Source: an uncultured Sutterella sp. (lineage in GTDB: Bacteria > Pseudomonadota > Gammaproteobacteria > Burkholderiales > Burkholderiaceae_F). From it: DNA of 14,023 nucleotides. Below are positions 1 through 7,798 of the stretch, in pieces. How positions within the stretch are numbered: the stretch's first letter is position 1; each line of letters starts with the position of its first letter. The DNA is taken from NCBI GenBank assembly GCA_934249275.1, contig CAKQKT010000049.1, positions 1-14,023 on the forward strand, in the 5' to 3' direction. The notes beneath the pieces are model-generated. The model had not been told where the DNA came from and did not search any database. It was given only the letters and a program-made list of their open reading frames with translations. The translations under genes and the position numbers were made by a program.

Positions 1-76
1 ACGCGCTTTTGGTTAGTTTCTATGCTGGGGCTTGCGGCACGGGGAACCCTAATTTCCCCAAAAGTCCAGAAGAGCC
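1..76 (-). repeat. Left copy of a 76-bp inverted repeat (pairs with 13917-13991)
   Basis: Read on the minus strand, this stretch matches 13917-13991 read on the plus strand at every position except one extra T (75 of 76). It begins directly after the T-run of the rpsA terminator, so it lies downstream of rpsA in rpsA's own direction. It contains a hairpin GGGGAA-ATTAGGG-TTCCCC and a longer-range pair CTTTTGG/CCAAAAG. I see no ORF that looks coding and no resemblance to a tRNA, an attC site or a known insertion-sequence end. The window starts exactly where the match ends, so the element may extend to the left. Confidence 0.9.
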
Positions 77-77
77 G

Positions 78-119
78 AAAAAAAGGCTGCCGGCATTTGC
101 ATGCCGCAGCCTTTTTTTT
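78..119 (-). terminator. Bidirectional terminator downstream of rpsA
   Basis: A GC-rich hairpin pairs 85-96 with 101-111 (one bulged C, loop TTGC). It is flanked by seven A on the left, which is a U-run in the rpsA direction, and eight T on the right, so it can act on both strands. It ends the rpsA transcript about 64 nt after the stop codon. Confidence 0.9.
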
Positions 120-128
120 GTGTTCCTC

Positions 129-162
129 CGGGGATCGTTGAACCGGAGTTCTTCGATCCCCG
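129..162 (-). other. Imperfect hairpin between the rpsA stop and its terminator
   Basis: Outer stem CGGGGATCG/CGATCCCCG (129-137 with 154-162), a symmetric TT/TT internal loop, then inner stem GAAC/GTTC closed by CGGA. No U-run follows, so it is not a terminator by itself. In rpsA mRNA it would form just before the terminator hairpin and could block 3' exonucleases or serve as a processing site; that role is inference. Confidence 0.7.
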
Positions 163-182
163 CGGATCAGCTACGTTCAGAA

Positions 183-1877
183 TTACTTCTGTTCGAGCTT
201 GGCCTTGAGGAGAGCGCCGAGGTTGGTCGTGCCGGCGGCAGCCGTAGCATCGGCGTTGAGGCGATCGAGAGCGTCACGAGCTTCAGCAGCGTCCTTCGCA
301 CGGATGGAGAGCTGGATGGAGCGGTTCTTGCGGTCGATGTTCGTGATGAGAGCTTCGACTTCGTCGCCAGCGGCGAGACGCGTCGTGGCGTCTTCAACGC
401 GGTCGGCGGAGATTTCAGCAGCGCGGAGGTAGCCTTCGACGTCGTTGCCGAGGTCGATGACGGCGCCCTTGGCGTCAACGGACTTCACCGTACCCTTGAC
501 GAGCGTGTTCTTGTCATGGGTGGAAGCGAAGTTTGAGAACGGATCGCCGCCCATCTGCTTGATGCCGAGGGAGATGCGTTCGCGTTCCGTATCGATGGCG
601 AGAACGACAGCTTCGAGTTCGTCACCCTTCTTGTACTTGCGGACGGCTTCTTCACCGGATTCGTTCCAGGAAAGGTCGGAGAGGTGGACGAGACCGTCAA
701 TGCCGCCCGGGAGGCCGATGAACACACCGAAGTCGGTGATGGACTTGATCTGGCCGGAGACCTTGTCGCCCTTCTTGTGGGACTGGGCGAAGTCTTCCCA
801 CGGATTCGGCTTGCACTGTTTCATGCCGAGGGAGATGCGGCGGCGTTCTTCGTCGATGTCGAGAACCATGACTTCGACTTCATCGCCGAGCGTGACAACC
901 TTGCGCGGGTCAACGTTCTTGTTCGTCCAATCCATTTCGGAGACGTGAACGAGACCTTCGATGCCGGCTTCGACTTCAACGAAGGCACCGTAGTCGGTGA
1001 TGTTCGTGACCTTGCCGAAGAGACGGGTGCCCTGCGGGTAGCGGCGGGAGATGCCAACCCACGGATCTTCGCCGAGCTGCTTCAGGCCGAGGGAAACGCG
1101 GTTCTTGTCCTGGTCGAACTTGAGAACCTTGGCTTCGAGTTCCTGACCAACCTGAACGACTTCGCTCGGGTGGCGGACGCGGCGCCAGGCCAGGTCGGTG
1201 ATGTGGAGGAGACCGTCGATGCCGCCGAGGTCAACGAAAGCACCGTAGTCGGTGATGTTCTTGACGATGCCCTTGACGATGGCGCCTTCCTTGAGCGTTT
1301 CAAGGAGCTTGGCGCGTTCTTCGCCCATGTTGGCTTCAACAACAGCGCGACGGGAAACGACGACGTTGTTGCGCTTGCGATCGAGCTTGATAACCTTGAA
1401 TTCGAAGGTCTTGCCTTCGTACGGCGTCGTGTCCTTGACCGGACGGGTGTCCACGAGGGAGCCCGGGAGGAAGGCGCGGATGCCGTTGGTCATGACGGTG
1501 AGACCGCCCTTGACCTTGCCCGTAACCGTACCGGTGACGAGTTCACCGGATTCGAGAGCCTGTTCGAGGTTCATCCAGGCGGCGAGGCGCTTGGCCTTGT
1601 CGCGGCTGAGGATCGTGTCGCCGTAGCCGTTTTCGACGGATTCGATGGCGACGGAGATGAAGTCGCCCGGCTGGACGGTCACTTCACCACGGTCATCCTT
1701 GAACTCTTCGATAGGCACATAGGCTTCGCTCTTGAGGCCGGCGTTGACGACGACGAAGTTGTAGTCGACGCGGACGACTTCAGCGGTGATGACTTCACCC
1801 TGACGCATTTCCTGGTGAGCGAGGCTTTCGGCAAAAAGCTCAGCGAAGGATTCGGGCTTGTTGGTTTCGATGGTCAT
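183..1877 (-). CDS. rpsA: 30S ribosomal protein S1
   Basis: S1 binds mRNA on the 30S subunit and is needed to start translation on most messages, especially those with structured or weak leaders. The 564-residue product, close to the usual proteobacterial size, carries six S1/OB-fold repeats at about residues 26-93, 111-176, 197-267, 282-354, 369-441 and 456-527. Repeats 3 and 4 are the most canonical ([39 protein letters not shown]). The ATG at 1877 is the natural start ([15 protein letters not shown]). It is preceded by an A/U-rich leader (TATTTTTATTTCAAACA) with no Shine-Dalgarno match, as known for E. coli rpsA, where the leader mediates autogenous control by S1. It follows cmk, the usual proteobacterial order, but a terminator-like hairpin lies between the two. 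Identity is very secure. Confidence 0.98.
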   Translation of the reverse strand: MTIETNKPESFAELFAESLAHQEMRQGEVITAEVVRVDYNFVVVNAGLKSEAYVPIEEFKDDRGEVTVQPGDFISVAIESVENGYGDTILSRDKAKRLAAWMNLEQALESGELVTGTVTGKVKGGLTVMTNGIRAFLPGSLVDTRPVKDTTPYEGKTFEFKVIKLDRKRNNVVVSRRAVVEANMGEERAKLLETLKEGAIVKGIVKNITDYGAFVDLGGIDGLLHITDLAWRRVRHPSEVVQVGQELEAKVLKFDQDKNRVSLGLKQLGEDPWVGISRRYPQGTRLFGKVTNITDYGAFVEVEAGIEGLVHVSEMDWTNKNVDPRKVVTLGDEVEVMVLDIDEERRRISLGMKQCKPNPWEDFAQSHKKGDKVSGQIKSITDFGVFIGLPGGIDGLVHLSDLSWNESGEEAVRKYKKGDELEAVVLAIDTERERISLGIKQMGGDPFSNFASTHDKNTLVKGTVKSVDAKGAVIDLGNDVEGYLRAAEISADRVEDATTRLAAGDEVEALITNIDRKNRSIQLSIRAKDAAEARDALDRLNADATAAAGTTNLGALLKAKLEQK

Positions 1878-1929
1878 TGTTTGAAATAAAAATACACACC
1901 CGCGGCAGAAAGCTTTGGGCGGAGTTGAT

Positions 1930-1959
1930 AAAAAGGCAAACCGCTCGAAAGCGGTCTGC
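1930..1959 (-). terminator. Terminator or attenuator between cmk and rpsA
   Basis: On the minus strand, stem ACCGCT/AGCGGT (1940-1945 with 1950-1955, loop TTCG) extends by GCA/TGC after one mismatch. It is followed by GCC and five T. It starts about 21 nt after the cmk stop, so rpsA is either partly insulated from the upstream genes or has its own promoter in or near this region. I could not identify a convincing promoter in the 50 bp that remain. Confidence 0.75.
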
Positions 1960-1980
1960 GGGAAAAAGTGAGCGTTTATT

Positions 1981-2652
1981 CTACGACAACTTTTTGGTTT
2001 CGTCCCACCACTCGAGGACTTTTTTTACGACTTCATCAATACCCATGTCGGAGGTATCAAGAATTCGTGCATCCTCGGCAGGCTTGAGCGGCGCAGTGGC
2101 TCGCTGGCTGTCGCGGCGGTCGCGCTCCTCAAGATCAGCGGTGAGCGCTTCGAGGTCGGCCGTTTCGCCGCGCCCCAGAAGCTGGCGGTATCTGCGCTCG
2201 GCGCGCACTCTGGCCGTCGCTGTCATGAAAATCTTGAGCGGCGCGTCGGGAAACACCACCGTGCCCATGTCACGGCCGTCCGCCACAAGACCCGGCAGAC
2301 GGGCGGCATTTTTCTGCAATTCAAAAAGTGCGGCACGAACGCCCGGCACCACGGCCACGCGGCTCGTGGCCGCGCTCACTTCCTCGGCGCGGATGGCGGT
2401 CGTCACATCGCGGCCGTCAAGCATGATGCGGCCGCCTTCGAAAACGGGTGCGAGCTTTTCCGCAGCGGCCGTGAGAGCGTCCGCATCATCAAGATCGATC
2501 TCCTTCGAAAGGGCGTTGAGCGTCGCGATGCGGTAGAGCGCGCCGCTGTCAAGATAGTGGAAGCCGAGCGCATCGGCGACACGGGCTGCAATCGTGCCCT
2601 TGCCGCTGGCGGCCGGGCCGTCAAGCGTAATAACCGGAATGCTGTCTGTCAT
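1981..2652 (-). CDS. cmk: Cytidylate kinase
   Basis: Transfers phosphate from ATP to CMP or dCMP in cytosolic pyrimidine nucleotide recycling. From the start at 2652 the protein is 223 residues (E. coli Cmk 227). Visible features are the P-loop GPAASGKGT near residues 12-20, YLDSGALYR in the NMP-binding region, [19 protein letters not shown] in the middle and the Arg-rich lid segment ERDRRDSQR. The frame stays open to an ATG at 2688, but the start at 2652 ([13 protein letters not shown]) fits the family N-terminus and has a purine-rich GAGAGA at 2657-2662. The longer version would add 12 residues of no family resemblance. It lies 55 bp after pheA and just before rpsA. In most Burkholderiales hisC, tyrA and aroA would stand between pheA and cmk; they are missing here. 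Confidence 0.96.
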   Translation of the reverse strand: MTDSIPVITLDGPAASGKGTIAARVADALGFHYLDSGALYRIATLNALSKEIDLDDADALTAAAEKLAPVFEGGRIMLDGRDVTTAIRAEEVSAATSRVAVVPGVRAALFELQKNAARLPGLVADGRDMGTVVFPDAPLKIFMTATARVRAERRYRQLLGRGETADLEALTADLEERDRRDSQRATAPLKPAEDARILDTSDMGIDEVVKKVLEWWDETKKLS

Positions 2653-2707
2653 GAAATCTCTCATCTGTTGCCGCACCGCACGGGACAAACCGTGCGGATT
2701 GAAGGCA

Positions 2708-3544
2708 TCAGTCTACAACAGGGTAGGATCCGAGGAGGCGCCACTGCTCGGCGCGGGTCTCCATGGCCCGGAGCGCATCACGAACGGCGGGAGTTTCAAT
2801 CGCTCCCTCCACATCGATGAAGAAGTTGTAATCCCAGAAGCCGTTGCGGGCAGGACGGCTCTCAATGCGAACCATCTGCACGCCATTCTCAGCAAGCGGA
2901 ACCATCATTCGATAAAGCGACCCAGGCACATTCGGCACGGAAAAGACGATGCTCGTCTTGAAGGGCCTTTCTCCGACAAGCAGCTTCTCAGGCTCTCGCG
3001 CCATCACAAGAAACCGCGTGCGATTGCCTTCGCCGTCCTGAATGCTCTCCGCGGCAACGCGAAGTCCATAAATATCGGCAGCCACGATTGCCGCAATGCC
3101 GGCAGCACCCCGCTCGAGCGAGGCTCTGCGCGCGCCTTCGGCATTGGATGACACGGGAATCCGTTCGGCGTCGGGCACATGGCGCGACAGCCAGCCTCGG
3201 CACTGCGCAAGCGCCTGAGCATGCGCATAGACCCTTTTGACGTCCGCCAAACTCTGCTCAAGAGTCAGGAGATTGTGAACAACCGGCACGGAAACTTCGC
3301 CAACGATGACAAGCCGGCGCTCAAGCAGAAGATCAAGCGCATGGGTAACCGTGCCGTTGGTGTTGTTCTCAATTGCAATAACGCCGTAGCGAACCTCTCC
3401 GCTGTCGACCGCATCAAGAACAGCATCGAAGTTCGGCTCCGCAACCGCCTTGACGCCAGATCCGAAGAAGGCTCTTACCGCCTGCTCGGAAAAAGTGCCG
3501 GCGGGCCCAAGAAAGGCAACCGCTGCGTCAGTGAAGCTTGCCAT
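2708..3544 (-). CDS. pheA: Prephenate dehydratase, without chorismate mutase domain
   Basis: Converts prephenate to phenylpyruvate in phenylalanine synthesis. The 278 residues hold a dehydratase domain from the very start (FLGPAGTFSEQA at 11-22, IENNTNG near 58-64, the catalytic NRTRF at 174-178) and a C-terminal ACT regulatory domain (about 197-275) with the ESRP motif at 228-231, which in the family helps bind phenylalanine for feedback inhibition. Burkholderiales PheA is usually a fusion with an N-terminal chorismate mutase domain of about 90 residues; that domain is absent and no trace lies upstream, because the start codon sits inside the end of serC (17-bp overlap). The overlap and the lack of a clear ribosome-binding site suggest translational coupling to serC. 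The usual Ser of the IENS motif is Asn, a conservative change also varied in other PheA proteins. Confidence 0.95.
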   Translation of the reverse strand: MASFTDAAVAFLGPAGTFSEQAVRAFFGSGVKAVAEPNFDAVLDAVDSGEVRYGVIAIENNTNGTVTHALDLLLERRLVIVGEVSVPVVHNLLTLEQSLADVKRVYAHAQALAQCRGWLSRHVPDAERIPVSSNAEGARRASLERGAAGIAAIVAADIYGLRVAAESIQDGEGNRTRFLVMAREPEKLLVGERPFKTSIVFSVPNVPGSLYRMMVPLAENGVQMVRIESRPARNGFWDYNFFIDVEGAIETPAVRDALRAMETRAEQWRLLGSYPVVD

Positions 3545-4616
3545 GGCGTCCGGCGAAGTCGCGCATGAATTCGGTAAGCTTCACCACGCCTTCCATCGGC
3601 ATCACGTTGTAGAGCGATGCACGCAGGCCGCCCACGGAGCGATGGCCTGCAAGATTCGTCATGCCGGCGGCCTCAGCCTCCTGCACAAAGAGCGGCGTGA
3701 GCTCCTCGTCGGCAAGAGTGAAGACGACGTTCATGCGGCTGCGAGCCTCGGGCGCAATGCGGCTGATATAGAAGTCGCCCATGCTGTCGATGGTGTCGTA
3801 GAGAAGCTTGGAGCGCTCCTTGGCTCGGCGGTCCATTTCGACAACGCCGCCCTGCTCTTCTACCCAGCGGGCCATCAGCATGGCAGTATAGAACTGCAGC
3901 ACCGGCGGCGTATTCTGCAGGCTGTTGTTCTTCGCATAGACGCTCCAGTCAAGCATCTGCGGAACCGTTTCCGCAGCACAGCCGAGCTGGTCGCGGCGAA
4001 CGATCACGCAGGCAAGGCCGGCAGTGCCGAAATTCTTCTGAACGCCAGCCCAGATCGCCGCATAGCGGGTCCAGTCGATCGGACGGCTCATGAAGTTGCT
4101 CGACATGTCGGACACAAAGAGAGCGTCATTGTCGTCAACCATGGGGAGGCCGGTGAATTCGGTTCCGTCTACCGTCTCGTTGTCGCAGAAGTAAACATAT
4201 TCCACGTCGCCCGGTACATGAATGACGTTCGTCGGAAGCTCGCGATTGTTGCCGGCCCAAAGGGTCGTTTCGCGGGAAACGCGGCGACATTCCTCGCTCG
4301 CCATGCGAGACCAGGTGCCCGTCACGACATAGCCGCCGCGGCAGCCCTGAGTGACCAGATTGAGCGGCACCATCGCAAACTGAGTCTTGCCGCCGCCCGG
4401 ACAGAAGAAGATTTCAAATTCGTCCGGCACGGCCAGAAGCGACTTTACACGGCTCTTGAGCTCAAGAAGAATCGCCTCGAAGGCCGGCTTGCGATGCATC
4501 ATTTCAAGGATGGAGTAGCCGTGGCCCTCGTAGTCGATGACCGCCTCGGAAATGTTTTTGAGAACAGATTCCGGCAGCATGCTCGGACCGGCCGCGAAAT
4601 TAAAGGGACGCCCCAT
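3528..4616 (-). CDS. serC: Phosphoserine aminotransferase
   Basis: PLP-dependent enzyme of serine synthesis (3-phosphohydroxypyruvate plus glutamate to phosphoserine) that also serves pyridoxine synthesis. From 4616 it is 362 residues, the standard SerC length. It starts MGRPFNFAAGPSMLP, has the phosphate-binding GGGKTQFAMVPLNL region and the PLP lysine in GVQKNFGTAG (Lys194), preceded by SDMSSNFMSRP. The start at 4616 is chosen over the in-frame ATG at 4712 because it matches the family N-terminus and has GGAGA at 4622-4626, five bases upstream; the longer reading would translate through the gyrA terminator. Its last 17 bases overlap pheA. It follows gyrA, the typical Burkholderiales order, but a strong terminator separates the two, so it may have a promoter of its own that I could not pin down. 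Confidence 0.97.
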   Translation of the reverse strand: MGRPFNFAAGPSMLPESVLKNISEAVIDYEGHGYSILEMMHRKPAFEAILLELKSRVKSLLAVPDEFEIFFCPGGGKTQFAMVPLNLVTQGCRGGYVVTGTWSRMASEECRRVSRETTLWAGNNRELPTNVIHVPGDVEYVYFCDNETVDGTEFTGLPMVDDNDALFVSDMSSNFMSRPIDWTRYAAIWAGVQKNFGTAGLACVIVRRDQLGCAAETVPQMLDWSVYAKNNSLQNTPPVLQFYTAMLMARWVEEQGGVVEMDRRAKERSKLLYDTIDSMGDFYISRIAPEARSRMNVVFTLADEELTPLFVQEAEAAGMTNLAGHRSVGGLRASLYNVMPMEGVVKLTEFMRDFAGRHGKLH

Positions 4617-4651
4617 AACTATCTCCAAACTAAAGAAGACATACAAACAAT

Positions 4652-4689
4652 AAAAAAGGATGCGCCGCATTTTTGCAGCGCATCCTTTT
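4652..4689 (-). terminator. Strong terminator between gyrA and serC
   Basis: An 11-bp stem with one G-T wobble (4658-4668 with 4675-4685) and a six-base A/T loop, followed by six T in the gyrA direction. Four T on the other side make it partly bidirectional. It should end most gyrA transcripts about 50-80 nt after the stop. Confidence 0.92.
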
Positions 4690-4702
4690 ATCTTAATCGA
4701 TC

Positions 4703-4722
4703 CCGTCGGCACTTGCCGACGG
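4703..4722 (-). other. Perfect 8-bp hairpin in the gyrA 3' region
   Basis: CCGTCGGC-ACTT-GCCGACGG is a perfect inverted repeat with a four-base loop, lying 12 bp past the gyrA stop and before the real terminator. There is no U-run after it. The arrangement of a plain hairpin followed by a terminator is the same as after rpsA (129-162). Confidence 0.75.
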
Positions 4723-4734
4723 CAGAATCAAGCA

Positions 4735-7509
4735 TCACTTTTGATCCTGATCATCTCCGTCCAAATCGTCGCCAGCATCGGCCTCGGATTCCAAAACCTC
4801 GCTTTCGTCATCGACCGGATCCTCGTCGACCTGCAGATCCTCGTCGGAAACCTCGATATTGAGCTTTTCGAGCTCGTCATCGCTGCTCTTGACCTCGACA
4901 CGGCGAACCGATGCGAGCGTATCGTCTCCCGGATTGATGAGGCGCACGCCCATGGCGGCGCGGTTCACGACGCTGACGTCGCCCGCACTCGTGCGAACAA
5001 CCTTGCCGCCCGTCGTGAGCATCATGATTTCGTCGTCGGGATCGGTGAGGACGGCGGAGACCATGCGTCCGTTTCGCGTCTTCGTAGAGATGGCGATCAC
5101 GCCGCGGATGCCTCTGCTCTTGCGCGGATATTCTCCGACAGGAGTGCGCTTGCCGTAACCATGTTCGGTTGCCGCCAGAACAAACTTCTCCTCATCGCGC
5201 GTGACGATCAGGGAGATCACGGACTGGCCCTCGTCAAGGCGCATGCCTCGAACGCCGTGAGCCTGACGGCCCATCGGACGAAGAGCGCTTTCCGAGAAGC
5301 GGACGCACTTGCCGGCGTCGCTGAAGAGCATGATATCTTCGCCGCCGTCGGAAACAGCCACGCCGACAAGCATTTCACCCTCTTCAAGCGTCGTCGCAAT
5401 GATGCCCTTGAGTCGAGCGTTTCTGAAGGCCGAAAGCGGCGTCTTCTTGATTGTGCCGCGATTCGTAGCCATCACGATGTAGTGCTCGTCGTCAAACCCC
5501 TGAATCGGCAGCATGAAGGAGATCTGCTCTTCCTCCTCAAGCGGAAGCAGGTTGACGATCGGACGACCGCGCGTATTGGACTTGCCTTCAGGCAGTTCAA
5601 AGACGTCGATCGGATATACACGCCCCGCGGTGGAGAAGCACATGATCACATCATGCGTATTGGCGATGAAGAGTTCTGCGACTTCGTCGTCCTTCGTCAT
5701 CTCCTGAACCTTTCGGCCCTTGCCGCCGCGCGTCTGAGCGTCGTAGTCGGCGAGATCCTGGCTCTTGATGTAGCCGCCGCGCGAGAGCGTGACAACCATG
5801 TCGCGGCGCGGGATGAGATCGCGCTTGTTGAAATTCGGATCGCCCATGAGGTCGATCGTCGAGCGGCGCTCGTCGCCATACTCTTCGCGAATGTGCTCGA
5901 GCTCTTCCCCGATGATTGCATTGACGCGTTCGGGACGGGCAAGAATGTCAAGGCAATCGGAAATATTGGCCATCATCGCAGCGTAGTCGGCGCGAACCTT
6001 GTCCTGTTCGAGACCGGTCAGTCTGCGCAAGCTCATCGCGAGAATGTTGTCGATCTGGGCGCGGGTCAGATAGTAGAGGCCGTCGGACTGAATGCCGCGG
6101 GCGGGATCCATGTCCGCAGGATAGTAGCGGTGCATGTCCTCGATGCTGCGGCTCGCAAGTTCCTGAGCCATGGCCGTGGGCCAGCCGCGGCCATAAAGCT
6201 CGTCGGCGGCTTCGGCCGGCGTCTTGGCATTGCGGATGATGCGGATGAATTCGTCCAGATTCGAGAGCGCAACGGTCTGACCTTCGAGCAAATGGCCCTG
6301 AGCGCGGTACTTGCCCAGACGGAAGACCGTGCGGCGCGTCACCACTTCGCGGCGGTGAGACAGGAAATGCACGATCATCTGCTGCAGATTGAGCAGCGTC
6401 GGCTGGCCATCCACGAGGGCGACCATGTTCATCCCGAAGCTCTCCTGCATCTGCGTCATCTTGAATAGATTGTTGAGAACGACCTCGGGCATGGCGCCCT
6501 GCTTGAGATCGATGCAGATGCGAATGTCCTTCGAGGACTCGTCGCGCATTTCGGCGATGCCCTCGATCTTCTTGTCACGCATGAGTTCGTGCATCTTCTC
6601 GTACATGACGCGCTTGTTGACCATGTACGGGATCTCGTCAACGACGATGCGAACGCGGTCTCGTCCGAAGTCTTCAAGATGCGTGCGGGCGCGCATGACA
6701 ACACGGCCGCGGCCAGTGCGATAGCCCTGATGAACGTCGGAGATGCCGAAAATGATGCCGCCGGTCGGGAAGTCCGGAGCAGGCATCAGGCGAATGAGAT
6801 CCTCAATCGAACAATCCGGATTGCGAAGCTGGTGCAGGCAGGCGTCAACCGTCTCGTTCAGATTGTGAGGCGGGATGTTGGTGGCCATGCCCACGGCAAT
6901 GCCGGAGGAACCGTTGATCAGAAGCTGCGGCAGGCGCGTCGGCAGGACGACCGGCTCCTTTTCAGAATTGTCGAAGTTCGGAACAAAATCGACCGTATCC
7001 TCGTTGATGTCGGCAAGCATCTCGCCGGCGATCTTCTCAAGGCGCACTTCCGTATAACGCATGGCGGCGGGACTGTCGCCGTCGATCGAACCGAAATTGC
7101 CCTGGCCGTACACAAGCGGATAGCGCAGGGAGAAAGGCTGAGCCATTCGAACGATCGTCATGTATGCGGCGGAGTCACCATGCGGATGGTACTTACCGAG
7201 CACTTCACCCACAACGCGCGCGGCCTTCTTGGTCGGGTTGTTGTGAGTGTTCTTGATCTCGTTCATGGCATGAAGCACGCGGCGATGCACCGGCTTCAAG
7301 CCGTCGCGCACATCGGGAAGCGCGCGGCCGACGATCACGCTCATGGCGTAGTCGAGATAGGAGCGCTTCATTTCCGATTCAAGCGAAATCGGAAGGAGCT
7401 CATGTGCGACGCTCAGGGCGGATCCCTGAAGCGGAGCATCGTCTTCCGCATTCTCTGCGGCTTCCGTGCCCTGCACCTGCGGCTCTTCCTTATTGTCTTT
7501 TTCGTCCAT
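4735..7509 (-). CDS. gyrA: DNA gyrase subunit A
   Basis: Breakage-reunion subunit of gyrase, which pairs with GyrB to introduce negative supercoils. From 7509 it is 924 residues. Features in order: an acidic N-terminal extension of about 30 residues, the winged-helix core with the quinolone-resistance region, the catalytic tyrosine in AAMRYTE (Tyr152, equal to E. coli Tyr122), then the beta-pinwheel domain with GyrA box QTRGGKG (592-598), which marks gyrase rather than topoisomerase IV. It ends in a strongly acidic tail of about 40 residues. E. coli Ser83 is conserved (Ser113), but Asp87 is replaced by Met117 and Asp104 by Tyr134. An ATG at 7518 is also in frame, but the Shine-Dalgarno AGAGGA abuts it directly and is nine bases from the ATG at 7509, which I therefore prefer. 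Confidence 0.97.
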   Translation of the reverse strand: MDEKDNKEEPQVQGTEAAENAEDDAPLQGSALSVAHELLPISLESEMKRSYLDYAMSVIVGRALPDVRDGLKPVHRRVLHAMNEIKNTHNNPTKKAARVVGEVLGKYHPHGDSAAYMTIVRMAQPFSLRYPLVYGQGNFGSIDGDSPAAMRYTEVRLEKIAGEMLADINEDTVDFVPNFDNSEKEPVVLPTRLPQLLINGSSGIAVGMATNIPPHNLNETVDACLHQLRNPDCSIEDLIRLMPAPDFPTGGIIFGISDVHQGYRTGRGRVVMRARTHLEDFGRDRVRIVVDEIPYMVNKRVMYEKMHELMRDKKIEGIAEMRDESSKDIRICIDLKQGAMPEVVLNNLFKMTQMQESFGMNMVALVDGQPTLLNLQQMIVHFLSHRREVVTRRTVFRLGKYRAQGHLLEGQTVALSNLDEFIRIIRNAKTPAEAADELYGRGWPTAMAQELASRSIEDMHRYYPADMDPARGIQSDGLYYLTRAQIDNILAMSLRRLTGLEQDKVRADYAAMMANISDCLDILARPERVNAIIGEELEHIREEYGDERRSTIDLMGDPNFNKRDLIPRRDMVVTLSRGGYIKSQDLADYDAQTRGGKGRKVQEMTKDDEVAELFIANTHDVIMCFSTAGRVYPIDVFELPEGKSNTRGRPIVNLLPLEEEEQISFMLPIQGFDDEHYIVMATNRGTIKKTPLSAFRNARLKGIIATTLEEGEMLVGVAVSDGGEDIMLFSDAGKCVRFSESALRPMGRQAHGVRGMRLDEGQSVISLIVTRDEEKFVLAATEHGYGKRTPVGEYPRKSRGIRGVIAISTKTRNGRMVSAVLTDPDDEIMMLTTGGKVVRTSAGDVSVVNRAAMGVRLINPGDDTLASVRRVEVKSSDDELEKLNIEVSDEDLQVDEDPVDDESEVLESEADAGDDLDGDDQDQK

Positions 7510-7518
7510 GCCGTTCAT

Positions 7519-7524
7519 TCCTCT
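7519..7524 (-). promoter_or_regulatory. Ribosome binding site that decides the gyrA start
   Basis: AGAGGA on the minus strand. It has no spacing to the ATG at 7518 but nine bases to the ATG at 7509, which makes the downstream ATG the functional start. Confidence 0.7.
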
Positions 7525-7592
7525 GGGTAAAGCCGTGCTACTCGTCTCGAACGAGGCCGGCCAACTCTTCTAAAGCTGTGACCGATGCGCCG

Positions 7593-7608
7593 AGGGTTTC
7601 GAAACCCT
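7593..7608. promoter_or_regulatory. 16-bp perfect palindrome in the gyrA leader
   Basis: AGGGTTTCGAAACCCT is its own reverse complement. It is flanked by CGCCG on the left and, after four bases, CGGCG on the right, so in RNA the stem could be longer. It would lie in the gyrA 5' untranslated region, or in DNA could be an operator for a dimeric regulator. Its function is unknown. Confidence 0.6.
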
Positions 7609-7668
7609 GTCGCGGCGACCGTTCTGCAGCCGCCCTTTCCTGTGCGCCCACATCGGTCTAAACAATCT

Positions 7669-7677
7669 ATTTTAGCA
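7669..7677 (-). promoter_or_regulatory. Candidate extended -10 promoter for gyrA
   Basis: TGCTAAAAT on the minus strand fits the extended -10 pattern TGnTAnnnT, which does not need a strong -35 element. A TTGATC lies at 7689-7694, but the spacing of 14 is short. Transcription from here would give a gyrA leader of about 150 nt containing the 16-bp palindrome. Confidence 0.45.
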
Positions 7678-7678
7678 G

Positions 7679-7707
7679 TTATTGTTCCGATCAAACCCGA
7701 ATACAAT
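7679..7707 (+). promoter_or_regulatory. Candidate promoter for the amidohydrolase gene
   Basis: TACAAT at 7702-7707 is one base from the -10 consensus; a weak TTATTG lies 17 bp upstream. It overlaps the upstream part of the candidate gyrA promoter, so the two genes would be fired from back-to-back promoters. The rest of the 280-bp divergent region (7519-7798) holds no ORF that looks real. Confidence 0.35.
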
Positions 7708-7798
7708 TGACTGAGGTTCGGCCCGGCGACGGAGCTTTTCACTTGTTCAAACCCCGTCACGCCGTGCCTTTTTTGAGTCTTCACGCACGAGGTTGCGC

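Noticed and set aside
1..76. The repeat as an integron attC site or tRNA-like attachment site
   Set aside because: The core sites GTTRRRY and RYYYAAC are not present in the right arrangement, and there is no cloverleaf or CCA end.
684..1889. Long open frame of about 400 codons antisense to rpsA
   Set aside because: It mirrors the codon pattern of rpsA, has no family resemblance and no ribosome-binding site; the sense frame is an unmistakable six-repeat S1 protein.
3450..4862. Open frame antisense to serC and the end of pheA
   Set aside because: It crosses a terminator and three real genes and shows no recognisable domain.
4660..6468. Long open frame of about 600 codons antisense to gyrA
   Set aside because: It starts in the gyrA terminator and is rich in the His, Ala and Asp expected when a GC-biased gene is read backwards; the sense strand is clearly gyrA.
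7519..7798. A replication origin at the divergent point next to gyrA
   Set aside because: No DnaA-box cluster, no AT-rich unwinding region and no dnaA, dnaN or gyrB nearby; it looks like an ordinary divergent promoter region.
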